Source of the DNA: an uncultured Pseudomonadota bacterium
GTDB lineage: Bacteria; Pseudomonadota; Gammaproteobacteria; Steroidobacterales; Steroidobacteraceae
Assembly: GCA_903927005.1 (NCBI GenBank)
Contig: CAIYLH010000069.1
Location: forward strand, 1-64,000
Direction: 5' to 3'
DNA: 64,000 nucleotides
This document shows positions 1-10,388 of the stretch, piece after piece. Both the position numbers and the translations under genes were made by a program. The notes below the pieces were generated by a model, which was not told where the DNA came from, did not search any database, and saw only the letters and a list, made by a program, of their open reading frames with translations. Positions within the stretch are counted from its first letter, which is position 1. Every line of letters begins with the position of its first letter.

Positions 1-641
1 ACCGCGGCCATCGTGAATTTCTCGGTCGCTCGCTGCGGCGGCGGTTGCCACGCGGCGAGCTTGAGGCGGGTGATGGGTCGGCTTAGCGTGACGTCCGGCA
101 GGCCCTCGACGTGGCGGGTAAAGGAGACTTGCGTACCGTCAGCCGACCACGAGGGATGTGAATCGATGTTGAATGACGGATCCACGTAGGAAATCTGGCG
201 TGTGGCCAGATCGTAGACGCCGATGAAGGCCCAGCTGTCGTCCGCTGTACCGTCGTCGCGCCAGGTGCGCGGGTTCTCGTAAGCGAGGCTGCCGCCGTCG
301 GGCGAAAAGACCAGCGCCCCAAGGGTGCCGCGGCTCGTGAGCAGGCGGTCGGGAGCGGCCCATTCGGCTGCAGGTGTCGCGCGGGTCGCGCTGAGCACGC
401 TCTTGTGATCGTCGGTGACCCAGGCGGCGCGCAGGCCATCCGGTGCCAAGGCGGCGGTAGCCGGCGGCAGGACGAGTTTTTCTGGTGGGGTCGACCAACT
501 CGGAACGATGGGGGTGACCGGCGGCCCGGCCACTTCGCCGTGGGCAGCTGCGCCCAGCAGCATGACGATGACGGTCGCAATGCCCGTTGCACGCAACGCG
601 TACGTGCGCGGAGTGCGTCCGTGACGATCGGAGATGACCAT
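1..641 (-). CDS. Secreted TolB/PD40 beta-propeller-like protein, N-terminal part (cut by window edge)
   Basis: Reading the minus strand from the ATG at 641 gives about 213 residues with no stop before the window edge, so only the N-terminus is visible. It opens with a basic n-region and a hydrophobic signal segment (TVIVMLLGAAAHG). Two blade-like stretches follow, 'LVFSPDGGSLAY' and 'SHPSWSADGTQVSFTR', of the type found in TolB, S9 peptidase and amidohydrolase-linked PD40 propellers. The protein is probably periplasmic or outer-membrane associated. The catalytic or C-terminal part lies off the window, so it could be an S9-type peptidase, a PD40-amidohydrolase or a plain propeller protein. Other frames here show no family signature and are shadows. 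Confidence 0.75.
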   Translation of the reverse strand, partial: MVISDRHGRTPRTYALRATGIATVIVMLLGAAAHGEVAGPPVTPIVPSWSTPPEKLVLPPATAALAPDGLRAAWVTDDHKSVLSATRATPAAEWAAPDRLLTSRGTLGALVFSPDGGSLAYENPRTWRDDGTADDSWAFIGVYDLATRQISYVDPSFNIDSHPSWSADGTQVSFTRHVEGLPDVTLSRPITRLKLAAWQPPPQRATEKFTMAA

Positions 642-742
642 GAGCGAGCCCCCGGGGCCTGCGCGGGCCCCCATCAATGGATCGAAGGAAGTTACACCGA
701 TTTAACCACGGGGGGGCAGCCCGCAGATGCGCCATTTGGTGC

Positions 743-781
743 AATAGCGTCGTCGCGCCTTGCGGCGGCGCCGGCGCTATT
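743..781 (-). terminator. Possible hairpin terminator after scoB
   Basis: An imperfect inverted repeat (outer arms AATAGCG and CGCTATT, GC-rich interior) lies 16 bp beyond the scoB stop. There is no run of U after the stem, so termination is only a suggestion. It could equally serve the divergent side. Confidence 0.25.
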
Positions 782-796
782 TCGGTCTGAGTCGGC

Positions 797-1435
<639 letters not shown>

Positions 1436-1438
1436 GGC

Positions 1439-2137
1439 TCAGCTCCTCTTCCGGACGGTACGTTGCTCGATGCGTTTCTCCAGGCCCGTTGCCTGGAAAA
1501 TCCGATTCACGAAGATGCCCGGTGTATGAATAGTGTCCGGATCCAAGGTGCCGACCTCGACCAGCTCCTCTACTTCGACGACGGTGATCTTGCCGGCCGT
1601 CGCCATCATCGGGTTGAAGTTCCGGGCGGCCTTGCGGAAGACGAGGTTGCCTTCCTTGTCGCCCTTCCAGGCGTGGACGAGTGACAGGTCCGCGACCAGT
1701 CCGGTCTCGAGCACGTAAGTCTGGCCATTGAAGTCCTTGTGCTCCTTGCCCTCGGCGACCAGCGTGCCGACGCCTGTCTTGGTATAGAAGCCGGGGATGC
1801 CCGCGCCGCCGGCGCGGATACGCTCGGCGAGCGTGCCCTGTGGGTTGAACTCCAGCTCCAGCTCGCCCGACAGGTAGAGCTGCTCGAATAGCTTGTTCTC
1901 ACCGACATAGGAGCTGATCATCTTCTTGATCTGCCGTGTCGTAAGCAGCATGCCGAGGCCGAACCCGTCGACACCGGCGTTGTTGCTGATGACGGTAAGG
2001 TCTTTGGCGCCCGAGTCGCGCAGCGCGGCGATCAGGTTCTCGGGGATGCCGCACAGGCCGAAGCCACCCGCCATGACGGTCATGCCGTCGTAGGTCACGC
2101 CGGACAGCGCATCGGCGGCGTTCTTGAAACATTTCAT
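1439..2137 (-). CDS. scoA: 3-oxoacid CoA-transferase subunit A
   Basis: Alpha subunit (232 aa) of the same CoA-transferase. The diagnostic '[13 protein letters not shown]' CoA-binding motif sits near residue 24, and '[15 protein letters not shown]' follows. The ATG start at 2137 has an AAGG sequence about 10 nt upstream. The gene precedes scoB with no room for a separate promoter. The 220 bp upstream hold no other gene and presumably contain the promoter of the pair. Confidence 0.93.
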   Translation of the reverse strand: MKCFKNAADALSGVTYDGMTVMAGGFGLCGIPENLIAALRDSGAKDLTVISNNAGVDGFGLGMLLTTRQIKKMISSYVGENKLFEQLYLSGELELEFNPQGTLAERIRAGGAGIPGFYTKTGVGTLVAEGKEHKDFNGQTYVLETGLVADLSLVHAWKGDKEGNLVFRKAARNFNPMMATAGKITVVEVEELVEVGTLDPDTIHTPGIFVNRIFQATGLEKRIEQRTVRKRS

Positions 2138-2358
2138 GCGAAAGGCACCTTATCCAAGGTTCGAGATACCCGGCCCTGCCCGACACGAAATCGGGTGTCC
2201 GCTGCCGTTGCAGCAGAACATTTTAACCGACTATGGCGACGGGTGCCGGCTCTGCCAGGCAGGTTTGGCGGTGGATTATTCTGCTTGTGGGCGTTGAAGG
2301 CTTGCCAACAACGGCTGCGGCGGCTGGCCGGAGCCCGCCACCCGGCGCCCGGCCTGCT

Positions 2359-3717
2359 TCAGCCCAGTCGCCGCAGCAGCCGCCATGCCATCCATCCCAG
2401 CAGTGTCACACCGGCCAATAGCACGGTCCACAGGGTGGCCAGTCGCAGGTTGAGCTTTGGGTGTGCGGCTGCAAGGCGCTCGGGTCCCCCGACGCTGAAG
2501 GGCGTCGAGAGCGTCGCTTCGCGCATTGGCGGGGTGGCCGAACCAGCCGGCGCCGATGGGCCCAGAGCGAGTACCGCGACTGCGGCTGGTTTGGCCTCGC
2601 TGCTGCCGTAGAGTAGTTCAAACGGCGGCTTGCCGCGGGCGACGAACAGCACTTCGTCTGGCAACCAGCCGGCGACGAACACCGGCACGCCATGGCCGAG
2701 CCCGCCGCCTGCGTGCGACACCCGCACGCGCCAGTGACGCGCGGTCGTCAGCGGAATGGCGATCGCGGGGTTGTGAAGTTCCGCACCGTCCGTGGACTGC
2801 AGGCGGTAGAGACTTGCCCGCGAAATCTGCCGCCAGTCGGCCGTTGCGTCGTTACGTGTCTCAAAAGAAACAGTGGCGATAGTGTTGATCTGCGGCAGGT
2901 CGAGGTTCACCCGATCGAGCGGAATATGGGCGCCGAGGTCCATCAGGTAGGTGCCAGGTTCGGCGGTGACGGGCTTCGCTGGCGCCGAGAGCGTCAGTCG
3001 TTTGACGTCTTGCTGCGCCAAGGCGGGTTCCACGGATACCGAGGTAATCTCAATGGCCGGCGGTGCGTCCGTCCACGACAGTCGGAAGAATCTAGCCGAC
3101 ACGCGCGGAGTGTCCAGCCGCCGCTGCTGGAATTGCTGGCCGGCGTAGTGCAGGTTGATGATCGGGCCGTCGGCAACTGCTCGCCAGGTGTTGAGGTCGT
3201 CGCTGGCCTCAAGCTGGAGCCGCGAGGAAAAGTCGCCGGCGTCCGATGCCCAGTTAATCTCGAGCGTGGACAGCGCCTCGGTGACGCTGCGAGCATCCAG
3301 CAGATAGCCGTTGATCCGCGTCATCGCTGCGCCGACCGCTGGGCGCTCGATGTCGATCGAGGCGTTGCCGCTCTGCAGGCGCAGCTTCAGGCTCGCGCTA
3401 GGCTCCGTGGAGGTGCCGCGTAATGGGAACAGTGGCAGCAACTTGGCTGCCGCCCGCGACTGTGCCACGCCGGCGGCGTGACGTAGCGCATACGGCACGA
3501 TCTCGCCGCTGCCGTTCATGACACGGATATCGCCGAGGTCGGATCGCACGGTGTGCTGGTAGACGTGGAGCGGCACGGCCACGCGGTATGTGGGTGCCGC
3601 CCCATCGACGCGCAGTGTGATGCCGTAGCCGAAGTCGTCACGGCCGAGGTCCGATGCGCTGGCAGCTGTCGCGCCGAGCGTAAGCACTGCGAACAGGATG
3701 ATTCGGGTCAGACTCAT
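2359..3717 (-). CDS. DUF3999 family exported membrane-anchored protein
   Basis: 452 aa from the ATG at 3717, which overlaps the stop of the upstream DUF2339 gene as ATGA. An N-terminal signal peptide (MSLTRIILFAVLTLGATAASA) is followed by a long soluble, beta-rich, presumably periplasmic region. A single C-terminal membrane segment (LWTVLLAGVTLLGWMAWRLL) ends in basic residues. This layout and the pairing with DUF2339 are typical of DUF3999, whose function is not known. Translational coupling suggests a fixed stoichiometry with its partner and a joint envelope role. A longer in-frame start exists upstream but would lie inside the DUF2339 coding sequence and remove the signal peptide from the N-terminus. 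Confidence 0.85.
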   Translation of the reverse strand: MSLTRIILFAVLTLGATAASASDLGRDDFGYGITLRVDGAAPTYRVAVPLHVYQHTVRSDLGDIRVMNGSGEIVPYALRHAAGVAQSRAAAKLLPLFPLRGTSTEPSASLKLRLQSGNASIDIERPAVGAAMTRINGYLLDARSVTEALSTLEINWASDAGDFSSRLQLEASDDLNTWRAVADGPIINLHYAGQQFQQRRLDTPRVSARFFRLSWTDAPPAIEITSVSVEPALAQQDVKRLTLSAPAKPVTAEPGTYLMDLGAHIPLDRVNLDLPQINTIATVSFETRNDATADWRQISRASLYRLQSTDGAELHNPAIAIPLTTARHWRVRVSHAGGGLGHGVPVFVAGWLPDEVLFVARGKPPFELLYGSSEAKPAAVAVLALGPSAPAGSATPPMREATLSTPFSVGGPERLAAAHPKLNLRLATLWTVLLAGVTLLGWMAWRLLRRLG

Positions 3718-6398
3718 GTTGCCGCCTGCTTTGGCGGCAGCGGCGAGAAGTATCCGACCACCAGCATGAGGGTCCCTACGCCTAGGAAAGAGACAATGCG
3801 CGGCACGGTGCCGATGTGCGACAGGTCGATCAGCATCAGTTTGCCGATCACGACCGCGAGCAGTCCCGCCCCGAGGAACCAAGGCAGGCGATGACTATGG
3901 CGCGTTGACCACAGCATCGCGCCGAGTGCGAGCGCGGTCCAGAACAGCGACAGACAGGCCTGCGTGAGCGTGGACTCCATCATCGCAGTCCATTCGTAGG
4001 GGACCTGTGCATGATGGTGAACCGTGCGCAGCAGCATAGTGTTCAACCAGCAGAACGTCGCTGCGCCTACCACTAACAGCAGGGTCCTGCGCTCGCTGTC
4101 CGACCATGACGCGAGCGCGAACGACGGTAGCCCGAGCAGCCAACCGAGGGTCGCGACCAGCGCGAGGCCTTCGGCCGCGTCAAGGGGACTCAGCAGCGGC
4201 ACGTAGATCAGCGGATCGGCGTCGCCGTTCGAGCCGATGTTGCTCAGGATCGCCCAGACGCCCAGGAAGGCGGCGAGACCCGTGGCGCCCGGACTGAGGT
4301 AGGCGCGAAGGTACGTACCGATCGGCCACCGGCCGCGCTTTGCCAGCCACGGCAGTGCGAGCAGCACGCCGGCCGGCAGTGCGCCCATCGCCGCCAGAGA
4401 CCATGCGCCGCCGGTAACCTGTCTGACCTGCCAGGCCGCCTCCCAGGTCACCAGGCCCGTCGCCAGCCACAGCCCCAGTACGTGCAGGGCATCTTGCCGC
4501 GAGGACGGGGCTGCGGACTGTTGTCGGTAGAGGCCGCTGTAGCCGACGCCGAGCGCGATCGGCCAGGCCCACCAGCCGCCGAACGCCGCTGGATGTCCCG
4601 GCCAGATCCACAACACCGCTCCCAGGCAGAGCAGCGGGAAAAGCGCCTGTGGCGGACGGCGTGCAGTGTCCCAGCCCATCCGGTCGGCCCCAAGCTGCAG
4701 CAGTACGCAGGTGAACGCAATGAACGTGATGTCGGCCGACGGCAGGTAGTCACCGGCTACGAACCGGTCGGCTTCCGATAGCCCCGCGTAGAGCCACCAA
4801 CCGAGGCCCCAGTAGAAGAGAGCTGTCGACAGGCGCGGCTGCCACTGCCTCAGCCATAACGGCCGCTGCCGGGTCAGTACGGCTGCCAGAAGTCCTCCTA
4901 CGCTGACCAGTAAAGCCGCCACGAACGAGCTGTTGACGAAGACCGTCGTCGCCCGCGTTGCGTCGTCGTCGATACAGAAGCTGAGTCCAGCGGCCAGTTG
5001 CAGTAGTACACCGGCAGCGACGGCGAGTCGTCGGTCCTGGCGTAGCCCGACCCACAGGATGGCCACGCCCTCGAGCGCCCAGCTCGCAGCCGTCCAGCGG
5101 CCCGCCAGCGCGAGTGGGATCGCGAGCGTGCCGAATGCGACGGCGAGCGCGACGTAGGACTCGACCAGTAGGCGCAGGCTGTTGAGGCGCCGCCGCGCGA
5201 GCGTCCAGCCGGCCGTGAGGTAGAACGCCCCAAGCGCGAGCGCGCTGAATGCGAGTGCGTAGGGGATCTGGTGGACGAGCCCCGACTGGATACCCATCAC
5301 GACGACCGGTGTACCGAACACCAGCGACCCATCCACGTAATGCAAAAGCTCTGGTGCCCGGCGCAAGGCGAACAGGACGGAAATCGTGAAGAACAATAGG
5401 AAGAACACCACCAGGAATGGCTCGGTCGTGTCGAGCAGCTCCGGCCGATAGTGGCTCAGTCCCCAGATCGAGCTGATCCCGAAGGTGAACACGAACGAGA
5501 TCAGGTTCAGTAGGCGCCAGGCGCGGAACCAGGCGATGCCGATGATGCCGACGTCGAGCAGCGCGTAGTAACTGAACAGGATGACGTGGTTGCCGTGTTC
5601 GGTCGCAGTAAGTACTGGCGCGAGGAAGCCGCCTACCACACCGAGGATGGCGAGTGGCATCGCATCTTGGCGGACGGCGAGGATCGCCGAAAACACGCCG
5701 ATGCCGGCCAGCAGTGAGAACGCCGCCGTCGGCGGCAGCAGCGTATATAGCCGCAGCGCCGCGAATACCACGAGGTAGAGGATGCCGACGGCGCCGCCTT
5801 GCAGTGCCATCGCGTAGCCGGGTCGGCTCTGGCGTAAGCGCCAGCCCACGATCAGCAGCGCGATCGCCGCGGCCGCCACGCCACTGAGGCGCCACTCGAT
5901 TGGAACGTTTGAGTGCTCGGCGACGTATTTCAGTAGAAACGCCACGCCGAAGAACAGCACGACGATGCCGACGCGGACGATCAGATTGCCGCCAGTAAAG
6001 AAGCTACGTATCACGCCGATCAGTGGCAACTGATGCTCGTGGCCTGCGCCGATCACTTTGGTCGGCGCTGCTCGGGTGGCAGGAGCCGGTCTGTAGGGTG
6101 AGGCGATGGGCGCCGGAGGCGGTGACAGCTCGTGCAGTTCGTCCTGCCAGGTCGCGTGGGTGTCGTACGGCGCGCGTTCTGGTTCGGAGTCCGACTCCGT
6201 GGCGGGCGGCACTTCCTCCGTCGTGGATACGGCCGCTGGTGCAACTGCGGCGGGTGTTGGCTGCGAGGCTTCTTTAAGGTTGAAAAGTTCTCGGCCTAGC
6301 CGGGAGATGTCCGCCTCGAGCGCGTTCAAGCGCTTGCCGAGCGCCGAGCGGTCGGTCGCCCAGATCAGCACGCCAATGACGAGAAGCAACCATTCCAT
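3714..6398 (-). CDS. DUF2339 family polytopic membrane protein
   Basis: 894 aa from 'MEWLLLVIGVLIW', with GAGG upstream of the ATG at 6398. The longer frame to 6458 adds 20 residues without a better signal. After the first membrane segment comes a short coiled-coil-like stretch (LNALEADISRLGRELFNLKEA). A Pro/Ala-rich linker follows, then a very large array of hydrophobic helices (more than 20) running to the C-terminus. This is the standard DUF2339 architecture. Function is unknown; the family is usually paired with DUF3999, as here, suggesting an inner-membrane complex with a periplasmic partner. Confidence 0.85.
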   Translation of the reverse strand: MEWLLLVIGVLIWATDRSALGKRLNALEADISRLGRELFNLKEASQPTPAAVAPAAVSTTEEVPPATESDSEPERAPYDTHATWQDELHELSPPPAPIASPYRPAPATRAAPTKVIGAGHEHQLPLIGVIRSFFTGGNLIVRVGIVVLFFGVAFLLKYVAEHSNVPIEWRLSGVAAAAIALLIVGWRLRQSRPGYAMALQGGAVGILYLVVFAALRLYTLLPPTAAFSLLAGIGVFSAILAVRQDAMPLAILGVVGGFLAPVLTATEHGNHVILFSYYALLDVGIIGIAWFRAWRLLNLISFVFTFGISSIWGLSHYRPELLDTTEPFLVVFFLLFFTISVLFALRRAPELLHYVDGSLVFGTPVVVMGIQSGLVHQIPYALAFSALALGAFYLTAGWTLARRRLNSLRLLVESYVALAVAFGTLAIPLALAGRWTAASWALEGVAILWVGLRQDRRLAVAAGVLLQLAAGLSFCIDDDATRATTVFVNSSFVAALLVSVGGLLAAVLTRQRPLWLRQWQPRLSTALFYWGLGWWLYAGLSEADRFVAGDYLPSADITFIAFTCVLLQLGADRMGWDTARRPPQALFPLLCLGAVLWIWPGHPAAFGGWWAWPIALGVGYSGLYRQQSAAPSSRQDALHVLGLWLATGLVTWEAAWQVRQVTGGAWSLAAMGALPAGVLLALPWLAKRGRWPIGTYLRAYLSPGATGLAAFLGVWAILSNIGSNGDADPLIYVPLLSPLDAAEGLALVATLGWLLGLPSFALASWSDSERRTLLLVVGAATFCWLNTMLLRTVHHHAQVPYEWTAMMESTLTQACLSLFWTALALGAMLWSTRHSHRLPWFLGAGLLAVVIGKLMLIDLSHIGTVPRIVSFLGVGTLMLVVGYFSPLPPKQAAT

Positions 6399-6451
6399 AG
6401 CGGCCTCGCAACTGTGGGCCTCTGGCCGCGCGGCCAGCGCGTCCGTGCGGC

Positions 6452-6487
6452 TTGGCATCCCGACGACCCAAGGCGTCGGGATGCCAA
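6452..6487. repeat. Perfect 14-bp inverted repeat (intercistronic hairpin)
   Basis: Arms TTGGCATCCCGACG (6452-6465) and CGTCGGGATGCCAA (6474-6487) are exactly complementary around an 8-nt loop. The hairpin lies between the CocE-like hydrolase and the DUF2339 gene, both read on the minus strand. No T-run follows on either strand, so it is not a textbook intrinsic terminator. It may be an mRNA-stabilising or processing hairpin, or a Rho-dependent end. Confidence 0.6.
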
Positions 6488-6656
6488 CCTTAGAGCGTTT
6501 CCATGGGCCGGCGCAATAAGGTCGGCCCGCTCGCTTTCGTCTGTCACCCCGACTCGGTCGGGGGAGGCTGCGGGGCCTTGGCAGCAGGTCGCAGGCAGCG
6601 ACTCTCTCTGCGTTCTGGCCCCAATTTTCGATGCGGCTTCAGTTCGCCCTTATCAT

Positions 6657-8411
6657 TCAGTGCATTACGACGGGCAGCATGACGGACGACGCGTGCTTGC
6701 CGTTGTGATGAATGTTGATTGTTGCTTTGACGGCGTGACCTGAGGTGGCCTCCGCTTCGCCGTTCTGGAGGTTCCTCGAGAAGTTCGGGAAGAACGATCC
6801 GGACACTTGGATGCGGATGCGATGCCCTTGCTTGAACACGTTGCTCGTGACCGGCCCCTCGATCGCGATCTGGTAGATCGTCCCGGGTTGCAGCAACTGT
6901 CGTCCCTTTGGCCAGTCTCGGTAGCTCGCGCGCTGTACGTCGATGCCCGGCGACATCTCGTTCCAGGCCGCGCCATCAGGGCCTACGTCGTAGAGGCGCA
7001 CCCATAGGTCGGCGTCGCGACAGTCGCAGCTGACATAAAGGTTTGCGCGTATGGGCCCGGTGACTTCGGTGTCGCGGGCCAGAGGCTCCGAGTCGAAGGT
7101 CAGCAGGTCGGTGCGTTCGGCCAGTTGCCTGTAATCGTGTCCTCCCGACGCTTCATAACGGTTCACGACTGGATCGGAGGGATCCGACACGAACGCGCTG
7201 CTGCCAGCCGCCGTCGGGCGAGTCGTCGACAGGCGGCCTGGCTTGCCCGGCTTGGCATCTGTCAGGTACCAGTTTGTCGCTGTCGAATGCGGCGGCCACG
7301 CAGGGCTTTCCTGCCAACGATCTGACCCCATCGTGTAGTAGCGAACCGGTGCGCGCTTGTCGACGCCGTTATCGACGCCGCGCAGGTAGTGATCCATCCA
7401 GTCGAGCACAGTGGCGTCGTAGTCGATCGCAGCCTCAGCCGGGAATGACCGCTCCCCTGACTTCGGCGTCTGCGTTGACTCCACGCCATGTACCCATGGA
7501 CCGATCAGCAGTGCGGTGCCTTTGGGCTGGCCGCCGCGGGCGGCGACGAGGCCACGGAAGTTAGTGGTCGCGCCCTCAGGGCCGTAGTTGTCGTCGTACC
7601 AACCTGACAGGTTCAGCACCGCGGCCTGCGTACGACCGTACTTGCCACGCAGTTCCGACCAGTCCCACCATGGATCTTCCGGCGGATGGTGCAGCCAGTT
7701 GTAGTAATACGGCGCGATGCCCTGCAGCTTATCCATCTTGTCGAGCGGAACAACGCTCTGCATCGCGAGCCCGTCGTGGTGCCAGGCGGTGACTGCGTCA
7801 TCGACGGTTCGCGGGCCCGGCATATCGCGCCGCGCGCGAATGTCCGGTGCTATGTTGTCCCAGATCCATTCGATCCACGACATGTCGAAGGTGCCGCCGG
7901 CGTAGAAGAAATTCGTGTAGGAGGAGAACGTCATGGCCGGCACCATCGCCTGCAGGTGCGGCGGCTTCTCCATCGCCGCGAGCCACTGGACAGCACCGGG
8001 ATAGGACAACCCGAACGTGCCGACCTTGCCGTTCGACCAGGGTTGGCTCGCTGCCCACTCGATCGTGTCGTAGCCGTCAGGCCCCTCGTGCTCATATGGA
8101 ACGAAGTCGCCAGCCGAGGCGTAACGACCGCGCACGTCCTGCACCACCACTGCATAGCCCCGCTCAACCGCGTGTTGGAAGGTGGTGTAGGCCTTCAGCG
8201 CGGCAGCTGCGCCGTAGGGTGTGCGATAGACGAGTACTGGGAACGGTCCCCCCGCCGCCGGGTAAAGCACCTCAGCGCGCAGAGTCGTCCCATCGCGCAT
8301 AGGGATTGGCACGCGACTCTCGGTTACCGACTGTGCTTCACACCTGCCTGCGATAGCGAGCGCCAGCAAGCAGAACAGTAGCAAGCTCGTCGCTTTGGTC
8401 CGGAAGATCAT
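6657..8411 (-). CDS. Secreted CocE/NonD family alpha/beta hydrolase (X-Pro dipeptidyl-peptidase S15 superfamily)
   Basis: 584 aa from the ATG at 8411, chosen because it begins a clear signal peptide (MIFRTKATSLLLFCLLALAIAGRCEAQ); the longer frame upstream is unrelated. The alpha/beta-hydrolase domain shows 'YRTPYG', 'VVQDVRGRYASAG' and the nucleophile elbow 'GLSYPG' (Ser near residue 134). 'GPWVHG' probably supplies the catalytic His. The C-terminal third is the jelly-roll X-Pro domain ('VTGPIRANLYVSCDCRDADLWVRL', 'GHRIRIQVSGSFFPNFSRN'). Relatives cleave acyl or amide bonds such as cocaine, glutaryl-7-ACA or X-Pro peptides. The substrate is unknown. It probably acts in the periplasm. Confidence 0.88.
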   Translation of the reverse strand: MIFRTKATSLLLFCLLALAIAGRCEAQSVTESRVPIPMRDGTTLRAEVLYPAAGGPFPVLVYRTPYGAAAALKAYTTFQHAVERGYAVVVQDVRGRYASAGDFVPYEHEGPDGYDTIEWAASQPWSNGKVGTFGLSYPGAVQWLAAMEKPPHLQAMVPAMTFSSYTNFFYAGGTFDMSWIEWIWDNIAPDIRARRDMPGPRTVDDAVTAWHHDGLAMQSVVPLDKMDKLQGIAPYYYNWLHHPPEDPWWDWSELRGKYGRTQAAVLNLSGWYDDNYGPEGATTNFRGLVAARGGQPKGTALLIGPWVHGVESTQTPKSGERSFPAEAAIDYDATVLDWMDHYLRGVDNGVDKRAPVRYYTMGSDRWQESPAWPPHSTATNWYLTDAKPGKPGRLSTTRPTAAGSSAFVSDPSDPVVNRYEASGGHDYRQLAERTDLLTFDSEPLARDTEVTGPIRANLYVSCDCRDADLWVRLYDVGPDGAAWNEMSPGIDVQRASYRDWPKGRQLLQPGTIYQIAIEGPVTSNVFKQGHRIRIQVSGSFFPNFSRNLQNGEAEATSGHAVKATINIHHNGKHASSVMLPVVMH

Positions 8412-8548
8412 GCCCGTCTCCTGGCGTGCGAATCGTGGGGTGCGGATCGTTCCGACACCGATTTCCCCAGCAGCGTTACTGCCTCGCGGATATGTTAGCA
8501 GCGAACGCAGGGATAGCGCGCATGTGCTGGCCGGTCGCGGGGGTTGCT

Positions 8549-10384
8549 CTATCGAGTCATCGCAGCATAGAGCTGAAGCAAGCGCTGCGGGAGTTCCTGC
8601 GGGCGACGGATGATTGCAAACCCGCCGGCCCCGAAGACGTGAGGCAGGTACGAGGGTCCCTCGCGGTCGATCGTCACGCAGAACGGCCGGAGCCCCCGTT
8701 GCTTGGCCTCCACCACGGCGCTGCGGGTGTCTTCGATGCCGTAGCGGCCCTCGTAAAGGTCCAGATCGTTCGGCTTGCCATCCGACAGTATCAGCAGAAG
8801 CCGTCTGCTCGCTGTTTGCCGTTCGAGCAGGTGGCTGCCGTGGCGTATCGCAGCGCCCAGTCGGGTGTAGTAGCCCGGCTTTATAGCAAGCACGCGGCCG
8901 CGTTCGGCCGCGCCGAATGGTGCGCCAAAGTCCTTCAGCCGTGAAAAGCGAACATTGTTTCGGCGGACGGAGGAGAACCCGCACAAGGCAAAGCGATCGC
9001 CGGTGGCACTTAGTGCGGTACCGCACAGCAGCAGAGACTCCCGCACCACGTCGATCACCCGCGCCTCACTTGATACCCAGGCATCGGTCGACAGCGACAG
9101 GTCAGCGAGCACCAGGCAGGCCAGGTCCCGCTCGCGACGCTCCAGTGACTGGAAAACGTTGTCGAGGGCCTGTGTGCCGCAGGCACGGTCGGTCGTGGCG
9201 CGCACGGCTGCATCGAGGTCTATCTCGGTGCCGTCGGCTTGCGCTTTCACCCATCGCCTTGCTGGCCGGAGCGCCTCAAACTGCTGATGCAGCCGGCGTG
9301 CGGTACGGGTGAGGTGGCTGGGAAGTGCAGCTGGTGTTGCGCCGCGCGGCGACATTTCTATCAGCCGCACGTGGTCCTCGAGCAGCCGACCTTTGCGATA
9401 GTCCCATTCCGGCAATGCGATCCCAGCACCGAGCACGATGTCGTCCTCTGCGGCCGATGGCAGGTCCAGATCGAAACGTACGCGCGAGGCCGCGTGTTGC
9501 CCATCCGCTGAGATCGCCAACTGATCGAGGTCGCGCGCAGCAATGTCGGCGTGGGCGTCCGGGTCGTCGTCCTCCGAGCGGTTGACGCGCACGTGTTCGC
9601 CCATCGACAGCAGGCTCTCGGCTCGGAACTGCATGAGCATGCCGTTGCGCTGTTGCTCGTACTCCACGCGTTCGGCCATGTGCGCAGCCGGCGCTTTGTC
9701 ATTTGGGTCTGTGCTGCCAGTATTGCCACTGGTAGCACCGTCGGATGTGGAAGGAGGCAGACCTGCGGGGGCGCCCGCGGCAGTCAGCCATAGCGGCACT
9801 GGTCGCGGCTCCACTGGCGACGGTGGCAGGGTGTGGACGCTGCCGGGTTCCTCCAGCGCCTTGCGGATGGCGCGTTCCGTCGCTCGCTCCGCCATTGGGA
9901 GCTTGTCTTCAGGCAGCCGTTGCTCGAGATGGGCAGCGACGAGGCGCCGGTAGCGCCCATTGAGTCCTGGCCAGGCCGACAGTGCGCGCTGGGTAGCCTG
10001 CTGGTTACGGCAACAGGGCTCCAGGGTTAAATCACACTCGGCGAATACCGCGCCCAGAGCCGCCAGCCAGAAGTACAGGTCGCGATTCAGTTGAGTGCTG
10101 GCGAACGCCGAGATCTCCGTTGGTAGCCGCAGCGTGCCGATGCTGAGCGAGGCCTGTGGAGCTTTCTCCTCCGTGCCTGCGATGCGGGCAAGCAGTCGAC
10201 GGCGTGCGCCGTGGCGTTGCTCCGGCGCCGCTGCTACGCGTAGCCCCGCATCGCCGCCAAAGGCACGGAAAGTGATGCCGAGGGTGCGCTCAATATCGCG
10301 CAGGCGCACCGTGGCGTGCGGATGATCGGCGCGCGCGAGTCGACTGATTGCGCGGTGCCACAACTTGCCGATGGACTCCTCCAT
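8549..10384 (-). CDS. norD: Nitric oxide reductase activation protein NorD
   Basis: 611 aa, cytosolic. The C-terminal third is a von Willebrand A domain with a MIDAS motif (DLSLSTDAW, about residue 425) and the later 'ILSDGKPNDLDLYEGRYGIEDT'. The N-terminal two thirds match the NorD layout. NorD works with the MoxR-type ATPase NorQ to mature the non-heme iron (FeB) centre of NorB. It is the last gene of the nor operon, starting 4 nt after the polyferredoxin stop. Unlike the simplest norCBQD operons, two extra genes separate it from norQ. Confidence 0.9.
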   Translation of the reverse strand: MEESIGKLWHRAISRLARADHPHATVRLRDIERTLGITFRAFGGDAGLRVAAAPEQRHGARRRLLARIAGTEEKAPQASLSIGTLRLPTEISAFASTQLNRDLYFWLAALGAVFAECDLTLEPCCRNQQATQRALSAWPGLNGRYRRLVAAHLEQRLPEDKLPMAERATERAIRKALEEPGSVHTLPPSPVEPRPVPLWLTAAGAPAGLPPSTSDGATSGNTGSTDPNDKAPAAHMAERVEYEQQRNGMLMQFRAESLLSMGEHVRVNRSEDDDPDAHADIAARDLDQLAISADGQHAASRVRFDLDLPSAAEDDIVLGAGIALPEWDYRKGRLLEDHVRLIEMSPRGATPAALPSHLTRTARRLHQQFEALRPARRWVKAQADGTEIDLDAAVRATTDRACGTQALDNVFQSLERRERDLACLVLADLSLSTDAWVSSEARVIDVVRESLLLCGTALSATGDRFALCGFSSVRRNNVRFSRLKDFGAPFGAAERGRVLAIKPGYYTRLGAAIRHGSHLLERQTASRRLLLILSDGKPNDLDLYEGRYGIEDTRSAVVEAKQRGLRPFCVTIDREGPSYLPHVFGAGGFAIIRRPQELPQRLLQLYAAMTR

Positions 10385-10388
10385 GGCC

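Noticed and set aside
4750-5895. 381-codon open frame in another frame of the DUF2339 gene
   Set aside because: Arg/Pro/Ala-rich high-GC shadow with no family motif; the DUF2339 frame explains the DNA.
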